From Hippopus hippopus (Eukaryota; Mollusca; Bivalvia; Cardiida; Cardiidae), in assembly GCA_946811185.2 (NCBI GenBank), contig OX328110.1, positions 19,150,456 through 19,214,455 of the forward strand: DNA of 64,000 nt, read 5' to 3'. Shown here piece by piece: positions 1 through 10,176 of this stretch. The notes beneath the pieces were generated by a model. It was given only the letters and a program-made list of their open reading frames with translations. It did not search any database and was not told the origin of the DNA. Each line of letters starts with the position of its first letter. Position 1 is the first letter of the stretch. Made by a program: the position numbers and the translations under genes.

Positions 1-33
1 TTTCATTTAAGTTATTTGATAGGGTAAGGGTAA
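1..33 (+). repeat. Pal-B right end, cut by window edge
   Basis: The first 33 bases match the terminal arm of Pal-B (TTATTTAGCAGGATAAGGGTTAA in fuller copies, here diverged and ending GGGTAAGGGTAA). The element continues outside the window. Confidence 0.6.
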
Positions 34-150
34 ACTTGTAGATCGCTATGGCTTCTTTGATTTCAGTTGAAGGAAAAAAAAAAACAAACGCACTCGAAGG
101 TATTTCAAGGATGTTTTGGCTAGAATTACATTTAAAATATCTTTGAATTC

Positions 151-209
151 CGGACATTGTACATTAAAGATCAGACTGCGTGCAGTCCAATCTCGAACTA
201 CACTGTCCG
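151..209 (+). repeat. Pal-B hairpin remnant
   Basis: CGGACA...CTGTCCG ends enclose a shortened GATCAGACTGC/GCAGTCCAATC hairpin. The outer arms are not recognisable. Confidence 0.6.
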
Positions 210-279
210 AATAAGCCCTTTTTCACTGCCCTTTAGTTCGTTAAGTGAAAGTGGGTCCCATTCAAATAACCTCTCTGCT

Positions 280-483
280 TTAACCGTTTAGCAAACAGTT
301 CCGAATTTTAGAGATCCCGAGGAAAAAAGACGTTTTTTTGAAAGGGAAAATGCTGGTAACCAGCACTTTTCTTATTTCCCACAGTGTTTTTTTCCCTTCC
401 AATCAAATCCATCATTCGAGCCACATTTGATGGTTCGTTTGCTTTAGAAGAGTCTAAAAATTTATCGCCCGCTACAGAGTTAA
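280..483 (-). mobile_element. Pal-A copy, diverged
   Basis: TTAA at both ends. The core AAATGCTGGTAACCAGCA is well kept, while the outer stem has drifted (TTGAAAGGG against CCCACAGTG). The arm carrying ATTCGAGCCACATTTGAT lies on the right. Confidence 0.8.
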
Positions 484-617
484 ATGTATGTAAATATTCA
501 AACGTGACAGGATGGGGCACGTTTTACCTCATCACATGTCCTACTGTCAACTATTTTCAGTCATCAAGAATAGACTTCATGTTCAGCACTGTTTTACCAG
601 GAGATTTTATATATTGT

Positions 618-684
618 CGGACAGTGTGGAGCCAAGATAAGGCTGCACAGAACGTGCAGTCTAATCTTGGAGACTGCGCTGTAG
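618..684 (+). repeat. Pal-B hairpin remnant
   Basis: CGGACAGTGTGGAGCCAAGA, then GCTGCACAGAACGTGCAG and CTAATCTTGGAG, keep the Pal-B stem. Flanking arms are not recognisable. Confidence 0.6.
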
Positions 685-1412
685 GGAAAAATGGATCTCA
701 GCATGAATAGTGTTAAATATTTTCTTAAAATAGAAACAAGACGTCATCCTTAATTTTATATACACATGCAAAAAAATCGTTGAAGCAAATCTAGAACGAT
801 GAAACGTGGTAAAAGTGAAATTGGCAACTTAGCTAACTTTTCGGATAGTTCTTGTGGCTTCTGAAACTTCAAGAGAGTCTGAAGTAAGTTATGTATTTTA
901 TCTTTCGATATTTGAGATATTTCCAAAGAGTTTGTATATTCTATTTGAATTGTTAAACTTTATCGATCTGTATTGATAAAAAGGTATAGTTATCTTTCTT
1001 CATGAATGGAACGTAGTATGGTTGAAGCCTTGAAGTTCAAGGTCGCTTGCTTTATGATTATGAATATGAATGGGGTGATATTTCAAATTGCGGTTTTCCC
1101 TTCTATAGTTTACTAAACCTCGGTTGATCATTGCCTGTTGCCTATGAAAGTGGAGAATGACAAACACTGTAGACATGATCAGTCTAGTCAAAATCATAAG
1201 GCAAGAAGTATAGGATAATCGACCTCGTGTACAGCTCTTTCTGCGCAAAATGTACACGGTGTGCTAGAAGTTTTGTACCATATAGGTTTTCATAAAAAAA
1301 TAAACAAAGGTTTGTACTTCAAAAACAACTGTATTCATCATAATTATAATAAATACTCAAACTGTGACAGTGCACCCACTGCAATAAAACATTAAATCTG
1401 AAAGAGAGACAA
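685..1412. other. AT-rich stretch without recognised features
   Basis: No credible ORF, splice pattern or repeat family member seen. Only short A/T runs are visible. Confidence 0.5.
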
Positions 1413-1480
1413 GCGGGCGGTATAGACGGTATAGAACTATAGATCCAAGATTAGATTGGCCTTGGATCTATGCCGTCTGC
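1413..1480. repeat. Pal-B-related hairpin, GCAGACGG variant
   Basis: A hairpin like the Pal-B core but bounded by GACGGTAT/ATGCCGTC in place of GGACAGTG/CACTGTCC. It shares this variant boundary with the copy at 20744, suggesting a subfamily. Confidence 0.55.
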
Positions 1481-1593
1481 AAAGCTCTTGTGTTCGCCGA
1501 CATGGCAATAAAACTGTTAAGGATCGATGTAGATTCTAATGGCAGCAAGGGAAAGTAGGTACCACCATGATACTGATATGTTGGATAGGTCTA

Positions 1594-1871
1594 TTTGGGC
1601 AGTGCTGTGTAAATAGGGGTGAGTGCATCTGCAAAAGTATCGACCTTGGTCAGCCTGCGCAGTCCGCGCTGGCTGACCTTGATCAAAATTTCTTGCTACT
1701 GGTAAATTTACTGCATGTTCCAGGACCATTGTACATCATGATTCAGTCGGTTGTTAGACAAAATGGATTTTATGCCCCTATAAATTATTGGACTGTAATT
1801 ATGGGATGACTTATTTGGTTTAATGCATCACGGAGATGTATTAAACCCCATTTTCCAGATTATTGCTTATT
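1594..1871 (+). mobile_element. Pal-C copy
   Basis: Hairpin GTCAGCCTGCGCAGTCCGCG near the left end is followed by the typical body (GATTCAGTCGGTTGTTAGAC, TGCATCACGGAGATG). The left terminal repeat is diverged; the right end reads TTGCTTAT. Confidence 0.8.
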
Positions 1872-2060
1872 TGATCAAACTAGAAACATTTTTTGTTCTG
1901 GTTTATCACCCTGTCGGGTGTCGACTTTTCATGGGTTTACAAGTACACTCATCGTTATGCAAGTGACATCAGTAACTGTTATTAACGAGCTGGCACTCTC
2001 ATTATGGAAAGCGTATTCTGAAGGCAAGCGCACTCTAGATATTGTTTTAAAAAAAAAAAA

Positions 2061-2315
2061 GAGTCATGCTTTGTGTAAAGGGGATTGGTGCATTTGCAAA
2101 AAGTATCGACCCAGGTCAGCTTGCGCAGTCCGCGCAAGCTGACCTGGGTCGAAACCTTTTGCTATGAGTTTGTCAATTCATGTCAAACGATCAGTCTACC
2201 TCATGATTCAGTCGTTTGTTAAACAAAATGAATTCTAAGGGTCCCTCATGATATAATGACTCGCTTGGTATAGTGTTTCTAGGAGATGCATGAAACCTCT
2301 GTTGTCGCTATGGCT
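2061..2315 (+). mobile_element. Pal-C copy with paired arm changes
   Basis: Ends GAGTCATGC and GCTATGGCTC. The stem GACCCAGGTCAGCTTGCGC pairs perfectly with GCGCAAGCTGACCTGGGTC; the usual CCTG/CAGG step has become CTTG/CAAG on both arms. Confidence 0.85.
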
Positions 2316-2631
2316 CAAATATATCAAGCATGTACCATTCAAACAGTGTAGAAACCCAGATTTTCAGCTGATTACAAGTCCAGCATCACAACAGCTAAGC
2401 GCACAGCTGTCGGAAACAGGAAACTAACACTGGTATCTATTCCTTCGGGGCGAAAAATGAACAGTAATAAGATTTTCAGTGAAGAGAAATCACCCAATTA
2501 ACTGCTGTTTCAATGATTTTTAGGCCAGGCAGCACTGAAGACAGTATAAATCAAACATCAGATATTATTTCTTATAGTCTGATCTTCATCTACACTGACA
2601 GCAAAAAGTAGCTAAAGATGTATAGGACACT

Positions 2632-2860
2632 TTAAAAACTCTTTACCACAGAACAAAATTTTAGACTTGTCCAAAAATACTTGCACTTACAAACGAAATA
2701 TTTAGTGTGGCTTAAATGAAGGGATTTCATAAAAAAAATAAAACATCGTAGGGAGCAGGAGAGAGTACTAGTTACCAGCATTGTCTCCTTTTTCCCACAA
2801 TGTTTCACAAGCCTTTTTCCTCAAGGTCGTTTTAGTACAGGATTGAAAGATAAAGCGTAA
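2632..2860 (+). mobile_element. Pal-A copy, diverged
   Basis: Both arms are recognisable (AAAATTTTAGACTTGTCC left; CAAGGTCGTTTTAGTACAGG right). The core is eroded to GAGAGAGTACTAGTTACCAG. Confidence 0.75.
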
Positions 2861-3592
2861 ATGGTTTATGAAGCTTGGTGTCTGGTAAGAATGGAATGGT
2901 CCATCAGACACACAATTTGCTTATATTTGATTCGAACCTGATAGTAAGCCGCCTAGTTCTATATGGAATCCCATTTTCGAAAAGTATAATTCTGTGGAAG
3001 CAAAGCGTAAATGTATTTCACAAAGCAACAGTAAACAGGACTGGAGAGTTTAACATTGATTTTAGTACGTAAGGTTCGTAGTGAATCACAGTTCAAAGAC
3101 TGACACTAACCGATGTATGGTAATGCAAAGAAAATGTCATGATATGAGGGTCATTCTTCGATTATTTTCCTTGATTCCTCCCCAGCACTATATTGGTCCT
3201 GATTAGGGGAAATTACTTGGTCTCTTCCCCTCGATTGTCTTGCACTACACAGCCATGTTCTTGAGAAAATATCTCAGCTAATTTTAGTTAAGATTGATTT
3301 ACAAATCGATATATACATATTTTCTGATGATTGAGAACAGAATTTCATTTCAAACTACAAGGGGATCGTACACATATATCATGAATCATGTTACGTTTAT
3401 CGCTACATCCCCAAGGGAATCAAGGATAAAAACAAAGGAATACAGGTAAAAGGACCAACTGTTATTTGGTTACCTTTAGTCTTTATTTGGCAAGGGAGAT
3501 AATTTGACTGATAGGAATTGCCCCAATTGGTACTGAGACATGTAATCATACAATTCAACACCAGAAGTGAAAGAGAGATGTTGGAAATATTT
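2861..3592. other. Stretch without recognised genes; possible inverted repeat
   Basis: TTTTCCTTGATTCCTCCCC near 3165 is roughly inverted at GGGAATCAAGGATAAAA near 3415, so 3160-3437 may be a small decayed inverted-repeat element. CAAGGGAGATAATT occurs near 3491. No credible ORF. Confidence 0.35.
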
Positions 3593-4042
3593 AAGCCATG
3601 CTCTTGCAGAAAGGGACTTCATGTATCTCTGTGATGCATTATACCAAACAAGTCATTACATAATCATGGATCCATTAAATCCATTTTGTTTAAAAAACGA
3701 CAGAATCTGGAGGTAGCATGGTCCTTTGATAAGCAGAAAATTTACCAAACGCAAAAAGTTTCGACCAAGGACCTGAGTGACGACGAAGTTGTGAGGTAGA
3801 GCATCTGCCTCGTAACCATAAGGTCCCGAGTTCGATACCCGGGAGCGGATGTCAACTTTGGGATTTTTCATTGGCCTACACATTCGGCGCAAGTACTGGT
3901 GTAGCTCCCAGGAAGCAGAATCGAGAGAGATTAGTATAATTTGTTAGAACTTGTTTCTCAATCGATGTAAAATAAATATGTTTATACTAAGCTCGATACT
4001 ATTTGCACATGCATTAAACTCTTTTTTCACACAACACGGCTC
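3593..4042 (-). mobile_element. Pal-C copy split by a SINE
   Basis: The left arm (AAGCCATGCTC to CAAAAAGTTTCGACCAAGG) and right arm (CTCGATACTATTTGC to ACACGGCTC) flank a SINE-3 copy. The hairpin core is missing at the join, so the insertion hit or deleted it. Confidence 0.75.
3775..3985 (+). mobile_element. SINE-3, full length
   Basis: tRNA-like head with A box (GTTGTGAGGTAGAGCATC) and B box (GAGTTCGATACCC), a body with TCAACTTTGGGATT and AAGTACTGGTGTAGCTCCC, and a tail ending TCAATCGATGTAAAATAAAT. It matches the minus-strand copies at 22262 and 5428 over most of its length. It is a Pol III-type retroposon with no coding capacity. Confidence 0.85.
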
Positions 4043-4492
4043 ATTAAGAAAATCAGACAGGGAAAAAAAGACAGAGACATAAATAAGGACCATTTTGTGG
4101 GCAAACCAAATAGAAAACCGCCCACTACATACAACCAGTATTTGCAAATATACTTAGAAAGTAAATTGCCCACTTATAATAGCTCTTATAACACCCTTTG
4201 GACTTCCAAATAAGGGAAATAGACATTTTCCTTTAGGTTTACTCCTCCGCATTTCGTTCTTCCTCTTTTCTCCCTTCGAAGACATAATATTATTATTGGG
4301 AAAGTAACCGGAGGCTTGGACAAAGTATTGCATGTAGTGCTGGTCAAAGAACCACCTGCATTGCATGGATAGATGCACTGGTGGATCTGACATAACCGAA
4401 ACTCTCGAATACGATGATTTTTATTCCAATGAATATAACTGTAAAATTGCAATACTTGGGCGTCTGGTATCGACTTTCATTTATGTGCCAGA
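4043..4492. other. Stretch without recognised features
   Basis: Overlapping minus-strand ORFs of 79-88 codons occur, but composition is unremarkable and there are no motifs; treated as chance. Confidence 0.5.
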
Positions 4493-4720
4493 TTAACACT
4501 CTTTTCCACAGGACACAAATTTAGACTTATCCAAACTGAAAGTACCTGCAGACGACAATTTCAAATGATGGAATTTGTCTTTGATAGGGTAGAAAACATT
4601 GTGGGAAAATGAGAAAATGCTGGTAACCAGCATTTTCTCGTTTTCCCACAATGTTTTCAAAAGGCTTCTTCCTCAGGGTCGTTTAAACCCGGGATTGTGT
4701 TGTAAATAGGTCGGGGTTAA
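4493..4720 (+). mobile_element. Pal-A copy, near full length (family example)
   Basis: A typical copy. TTAA; then an arm with AAATTTAGACTTATCC, CAGACGACAATTTCAAATGA and TTTGTCTTTGATAGGGTAG; a 56-base hairpin AACATTGTGGGAAAATGAGA centred on GGTAACC; then CTTCTTCCTCAGGGTCGT and CCCGGGATTGTG, ending in TTAA. No coding capacity. The TTAA plus CCCTTT ends of better copies resemble piggyBac-type termini, so this is probably a non-autonomous element. Confidence 0.9.
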
Positions 4721-5039
4721 AATTGAAAAACAATCTTGAAATTCCTTACATTCCCGACCTTGTATTGTAATGTTATGTAATCTGATACGAAAGTAGGCTA
4801 TAAATACTAGTAGATGGCATACGAGAAGGGGGAACGTTTTCAACAAAAATTCTAAAATGGTTTTAGTTTGTTTAACTTCAACACTCCAAGTTCTACGACA
4901 AGCCATCTGATAGGCTGAGGAGTTTTGTCTCATCCAATCAAATGCTTAGAAATCGAGAACAAAAGTTACACACATAGCAGGTTCATTCTCTACCACATGA
5001 GAGAACAACGACTTGTTTTTTGCCTTTAAGACATTCTTT

Positions 5040-5225
5040 TTATCTGACAAATTTTCTCAGACACATAACAAACATTCTAAGAAATGTCAGAAAAATGTAA
5101 TAATATCACTCCCCTTTGCAGAGGACTGTCATTTAGACAAACAATCTCAGACATATTACAAACACTCTTAGAAATGTCAGACAAATGTCATTATATCCCT
5201 CCTCTTTGCTGTGGTCTTTCTGTGC
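5040..5225. repeat. 90-bp tandem duplication
   Basis: TCTCAGACACATAACAAACA at 5055 recurs diverged as TCTCAGACATATTACAAACA at 5145. Both are followed by AAATGTCAGA and a CCTTTGC motif. Two units only. Confidence 0.75.
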
Positions 5226-5427
5226 CGGAAATGCATACTTTCCGGCGAAATGTTTCCTCCGCAAAAAAAAAAAAGAGTCCGCAAAAAAAGAGTTTATTGT
5301 AAAAAGGTTATTCTGTTTGCACTTCATATTCTTAGTGTTATTGTGTTATGCATTTCAGCGAAAAAAAAAACCAAACTATATTTCTTTCTGTTACCCTTAG
5401 AGTTTAGTTTAAAGATATAATTATCTA

Positions 5428-5580
5428 ACATCAATTGCGAAACAAGTTCTATCAGCTCATATTAATTGCTATCAAAATTGCCTCCTGCAAACCTTAACCA
5501 GTACTCGCGCCATGTCGTGGGTAGTTCCAAAGGTAGATTCCGCTCATCAAGGGATTTGAACCTGGAATTTTCTGCCCGTG
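5428..5580 (-). mobile_element. SINE-3 copy, degenerate
   Basis: ACATCAATTGCGAAACAAG, ACCAGTACTCGCGCC and the decayed B-box region CATCAAGGGATTTGAACC align in order with the minus-strand SINE-3 at 22262. The A-box end is lost. Confidence 0.6.
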
Positions 5581-5667
5581 AGCTTATTCAGAGAAAAAAA
5601 AAGAGCTTGGAAAAACGGTAGCGGTGGCCCGCAACCTTGATGAACTGCTAAGTGGTCTGAGCTACAC

Positions 5668-5850
5668 AGAGTGGGAGTACTTGAGAGGGGTGATCTGAAA
5701 AGCAATATTTCCTTCGATATTCCCGCAAGCCTATGTAGTGGGTACTCATTCGAATTGTCTCATAGAGCCAATTCGAATGAGTACCCACAAGTTAGGTTTT
5801 CTAGAAGGGATGATGAATTCATAATTAGAGTACTCCCAAGTCCCTGTTTC
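5668..5850. repeat. Palindrome with 20-bp perfect arms
   Basis: GTGGGTACTCATTCGAATTG at 5738-5757 is perfectly inverted at 5769-5788 around an 11-base loop. A looser outer pair (GGGAGTACT near 5671, AGTACTCCC near 5829) suggests a larger fold-back element. No second copy in the window. Confidence 0.7.
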
Positions 5851-6077
5851 TAGAGGTTTAGAGAGTAGTGTGAGCACAGTCATTTGTGCTTTCAGTTTCA
5901 GAATATAATAGCTGATTCAGAAGAGTCAGGAGTTGAATTACGTGAACTGCAACAAAGAAGTACATGTTTGATGACGCTTATCATGACAAGGACGTGTTTA
6001 ACAAACCCTTTACCAAACAACCCCTAGTTCCAATAATTCCGTACCTTCAGTTTATTAATTTTGTGATGGACTGTGTT

Positions 6078-6386
6078 GTGTTTAACGCCGTTTTTTAACA
6101 AAATTTCAGTTATATCGCGGTATTGCCAGCACTTTTATAATGCTTTTCAGAGTTTCTTTTACCAACACTATGCATACCACTTTTTTCAAGCCATTGGCTT
6201 CTTTCCATCATGAAAATCGTCGAAGCAATGACGATGTCAATAACAATGTCGAAGCATAAGAGGAACGAATCCTGTCGCAACTGACTGTCATTAGTCTTTG
6301 GAAAGAATTACACTGAGCTGGGGGAATTGAACATGCTACCCCTTTCTTTCAAACGCTGCACGTTACGGGCTGAGCAACCCGGGCTT
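6078..6386 (-). mobile_element. SINE-2 copy, degenerate
   Basis: Tail side (TTTAACGCCG, TTTCAGTTATATCGCGG) is on the left; body GAGGAACGAATCCTGTCGCA and GTCTTTGGAAAGAATTACAC; tRNA-like head decayed (GGGGGAATTGAACATGC) on the right. Minus orientation. Confidence 0.7.
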
Positions 6387-6770
6387 GACAGTATTTTGAC
6401 AAACGCCGTAAGATGATAAAAATGGTCTATACTTTCCCATAAACGTTATCCTCAACCCCTGTCCAATGAAATAGTAGTAAAAGGTCAAGGCCGAAATTGA
6501 AAGTGAAACGGGCAAATTAGTGACACGGGGGAACAATACAATTGTTTAATTATCTACTAAGTAGTCAGTCTCCCAGTATCCTGTGTTAATTACGCATTTC
6601 CTTGGGAAAAACCTCGCGGACCTTGTCACAAGGGCCAATTGTAAGAAAGGTCACGTATGACGGTGTGAATTTCGGATTTTTTTCCCTGCTATGACATTTT
6701 TTTTTCGTACTTGTCAAAATATTAGAAGCATTTAATCACTACCTCCTTGAAACAAATTGGCAGCTGAATA

Positions 6771-6873
6771 CCTTTATCCTGCTAGATAAGTGAAAAGAAA
6801 CTTGCAAGCCGATAGAAAAAAATCCAAGATTTTGCTATTCCAAAGGTGTTTTGGGGGAAAAATGCCTCCTTAG
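6771..6873 (-). repeat. Pal-B truncated arm
   Basis: CTTTATCCTGCTAGATAAGT through GGGGGAAAAATGCCTCCTTA matches one arm of Pal-B and stops where the hairpin should begin. Confidence 0.75.
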
Positions 6874-6891
6874 GCACAGAAAAGTAAAGAG

Positions 6892-7089
6892 TTAAGCCTA
6901 GAGACGGATGCTTTTGAAAACATTGTGGGGAGAGGAGAAAATGCTGGTCACTAGCATTTTCTCCTATTCTCAATATGTTTTCTACCCTTTAAATTGTAAA
7001 TTCTTTCTGGTAAGTTAGATTTAATTTGTCATCTGCAAATGTTTTCAATTTGGACAAGTCTAAAATTTTGCCGTCTGGCACAGAGTTAA
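6892..7089 (-). mobile_element. Pal-A copy
   Basis: TTAA at both ends. The core reads AAATGCTGGTCACTAGCATT, both halves diverged at the centre. The short left arm lacks the usual GGTCGTT segment. Confidence 0.8.
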
Positions 7090-8170
7090 TGTAATCTGCC
7101 TTAATTTCTCTGCATCATTATAATATAGGGTCCTATTTATGGCACTGCTTGTTTTTTTAATTCGATGAGATTTTTTTTTCTTCACATTTAAAAGAAGTGT
7201 TAGAGAAATATCTAAACGGAAGCAGATCTGACGCCAGATGCATTTTATCGTAGAACTTCATTGCTGTTTTGAATACAAGATAGATTGCACACATAGTGCA
7301 GCATGAAATAAATGACAATTGTAACATGTGTGAAGAAGCCAAGGATAAAAAGAGTGGTATCTGGACGAAAGAGCCGACTTGCATGTCCTAATTGTATCAA
7401 GATAACTGGCTCCAAGAACAGCTTCCCCCCCTCCTTGAAAAAGAAATCTCTCTGGCCTTGCCTCCGACCCCCGCGGGGGGGGGGGGGCAACTGCCCCTCC
7501 CTCTGCAGAGACAAAGGCGCTCACCTAAATTCTAACTAAAGTTTTATTCCTTCTATCATGCGATACATTTATGAGTCAATATACATGTTTTCTGCTTTAA
7601 TTTTAACTCAGTTTTTTGGAATGGCACTTTCCCTTCGTGGCACTTCCAAAGGTGACGGAGACAATTTCAGGGGAACGGTCGGGGATGTTCCTGAAAAAAA
7701 AAGGGGGGGGGGGCGGGAGGCCAGAAAGTCGGGTTGCAATTTTTTACACCCCGTCTGAATCTGATAAAGAACAACAAGAATGCAGTGTGAGCTCTTACTC
7801 ATCCATCCAGGGGGCATAATACAAGTATTGGTTTTGAAAATTTAAAACGTCATTGCTTCACAAACACGTATTGTATACTGATGTTACTCATTAGAGTTGC
7901 TTCGATGAGACAATTCTTATGACTTCCCATAACATTGGTTCTAGTAAAGACCTCACTTGATATTACTCCGTGCACGTTAGAAAACTATCCATTATATGCA
8001 CGTATGCACGCGATTAATGCAGAGGGAGGGAAAAATCACAAAATATTGCAATATCATACATTCTTGTCTTATATCCATCGGCTACATGACTAAACTAGAT
8101 TAAAATCAAGCAAAACGTGTGTAATTTTATTGCGTTTCGGTTTATTTATGTCCGCTTTCGGTTTGAAAAT
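7090..8170. other. Long stretch without recognised features
   Basis: Holds two G homopolymers (near 7477 and 7706) beside C-rich or A-rich tracts. ORFs here are short, overlap on both strands and run through the homopolymers. No repeat family recognised. Confidence 0.5.
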
Positions 8171-8400
8171 TCAGAGTTTTAATGAGATCTCAGAAGAATG
8201 CCTTTGAAAACATTGTGGGGAAAAGGGGGAAGTGCTGGTAACCAACATTTTCTCCTTTTCCCACTATGTTTTCTAGTCTGTCTTTCCTACAATGTTTTAT
8301 AGCCTTACCAAGATAAATCCAACAATTTGAGTCACGTTTAATGTCTTCTGCGAATGTTTTGGACTTAGACAAATTCAAAATTTTGTCGTTTGTTAGAGTA
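8171..8400 (-). mobile_element. Pal-A copy with extra segment
   Basis: Core AGTGCTGGTAACCAACATTT is present. After the core, CTACAATGTTTTATAGCC repeats a piece of the outer stem, so about 30 bases have been duplicated or inserted. Left TTAA not preserved. Confidence 0.7.
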
Positions 8401-8427
8401 GCATGGCTTAATACATCTACCATAATT

Positions 8428-8687
8428 GGTCTCCAACATGCGAAAAGGGGCTTTCGGACATTAGCGTAAAGTTTCGTCTCGGATCAGCCCGCGCACTTCG
8501 CGCTGGCTAATCCGAGACGGCACTTTACGTCAACATTAGATTTTGTCCTACAGTAGTCTTGCGTGAAACAGAAAATCCTAACGATCGGAAAGTGTCGTCT
8601 CGGATTAGCCTGCGCGGACTGCGCAGGCTGATCCGGGACGACACTTTACGCAATTGTCCGAATGCCCCTTTTCGCGTGTTGCAGGCC
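8428..8687 (-). mobile_element. Pal-D copy
   Basis: Ends CAACATGCGAAAAGGGGC and GCCCCTTTTCGCGTGTTGCA form a terminal inverted repeat. Inside are two separate hairpins (CGTCTCGGATCAGCCCGCGC and CGTCTCGGATTAGCCTGCGC with their complements), joined by a spacer with TTTTGTCCTACAGTAG. The spacer runs opposite to the copies at 30260 and 34508. Confidence 0.85.
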
Positions 8688-8928
8688 ATATTAGGTCAGT
8701 ACTAACCCTGCTGGAATTTCGGTTTACGTAAAGAAATACAGAAATAGCTAGATCTATATTTCTCTTTTTATTTTGAATTCATCATGAAAACCTATATTTG
8801 TCGTATGCTACCGAAAAATACATTTATGGTCCATAGGCAGTTCATGGATTCGGTTGGTTGATAATCTGGAGCATTAATTTTCAGGTATTAGACGAAGCAT
8901 TTTATCTTCTGAAGTCATTAATCACATA

Positions 8929-9187
8929 GTTTGTATTGGAGTTTAACGCCACTTTAACAGCTGAGGTCATATCATGGCAGTCAGTGACGCACCCATGTGT
9001 TTCCTGGCTTTCTCACACCAATACTGACACAGCTTTCTTTCCAAAGCCACTGACTACTTTTCTGACATGCATCAGAGGTGAGAGGCGAAAAATCGCCGGA
9101 AAGAAAGTTCGCCGCAATCGGGTTTCGAACCCGCAACCTCTCGGTCACGAGTCAGATACGCTAACCACTGAGCTACTCGGCCGAGCC
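8929..9187 (-). mobile_element. SINE-1 with 12-bp target duplication
   Basis: Minus orientation. The tRNA-like head at the right end, read on minus, contains GTAGCTCAGTGGTTAGCG and GGGTTCGAAACCC. The body carries GAGGTGAGAGGCGAAAAATC. Flanks ATTAATCACATA (8917-8928) and ATTCATCACATA (9188-9199) are a target duplication with one mismatch. Confidence 0.88.
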
Positions 9188-9421
9188 ATTCATCACATAA
9201 TTATGGGTCCATAATCCATTTATCTCATAATTATGGGTCCATAAAATCCATTTTATAGAACAACAGACTGGGTTATGAAGTAGAAAGTCCTTGGACATGA
9301 AGAAAATTAACCAAAAGCAAAAAGTTTCGACCAAGGTCAGCGTTTCGCGGACTGTGCAGGTTGACCTGGGTTGATAGTTTTTGCAGATGTATTAAACCCC
9401 CTTTTCACAGAGAACGGCCCA
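9188..9421 (-). mobile_element. Pal-C copy, left end missing
   Basis: Begins inside the family at CATCACATAATTATGGGTCC, which is followed by a ~30-bp local duplication of the same segment. The hairpin is diverged (GTCAGCGTTTCGCGGACTGT). Right end AGAACGGCCC. Confidence 0.75.
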
Positions 9422-9573
9422 TTTATATTGAAAGTACTTAATTAATATAGGCGATTTTATTTTTTCCAAACACTTAAAGATATTTCTGCATCTCTTCAAC
9501 GTGTAGTCTGGTTATGGATTTACGTGAAATAATTTCTATAAAAATGTAGTCTGATCTGGGACCAGTAAGGATG

Positions 9574-9816
9574 TGTGCCATTCGCTGTGAAATTGCATCT
9601 GCAAAAAGTATCGACCCAGGTCAGCCTGCGCCGTCCGCGCAGGCTGACCTGGGTTGAAACTTTTTGCTGTAGGTAAATTTCTTGCATGCCAAGGAACCAT
9701 TTTACCCTTATGATTCACCTAGTTTTTTAGACAAAATGGATCCAAATTATATGACGATTTGATCGTTTTAAAGCATTACAAAGATGCATTAAACCCTCTT
9801 TTCCCAGAGTGCCACT
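9574..9816 (+). mobile_element. Pal-C copy
   Basis: Left terminal repeat shortened (GTGCCATTCGCTGTG). Strong hairpin GACCCAGGTCAGCCTGCGC/GCGCAGGCTGACCTGGGTT. Right end CAGAGTGCCAC. Confidence 0.82.
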
Positions 9817-9944
9817 TATCTATTCTGGCTGAAACAATCTTAATATTGCCTTTTAGGTTATCTTATAGAAAATGGCTTATCATTCACCAATTCACTCACC
9901 CGGCGTTATAATTGTCAAAACTTTGTTGAAGATGATTTATATTC

Positions 9945-10176
9945 GAGCCATGCTTTGTGAAAAGGGAGTTTAATGCATCAGCCAAAAGTGTTTGGGCCAG
10001 GTCAGCCTACGAAACATTTTGCTATTGGAAAATTTTATGCACGTCAAAGGATCAGTTTACCTCATAATTCAGTTGGTCATTGGACAAAATGGGTTTTATG
10101 GATCAAACATCTTGTGATATTTTTCTCGGTACAATGCATCGCTGAGGTTAAACTCTCTTTTGCCAGAGCATGTCTC
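9945..10176 (+). mobile_element. Pal-C copy with half hairpin
   Basis: Good ends (GAGCCATGCTTTGTG, CAGAGCATGTCTC), but the hairpin stops after GGCCAGGTCAGCCTACG and the second half of the stem is deleted. Confidence 0.85.

Noticed and set aside
8428..8687. Palindromic repeats as a CRISPR array or as rho-independent terminators
   Set aside because: Copies are dispersed over 64 kb in both orientations in eukaryote-type DNA, with no spacer regularity and no operons.
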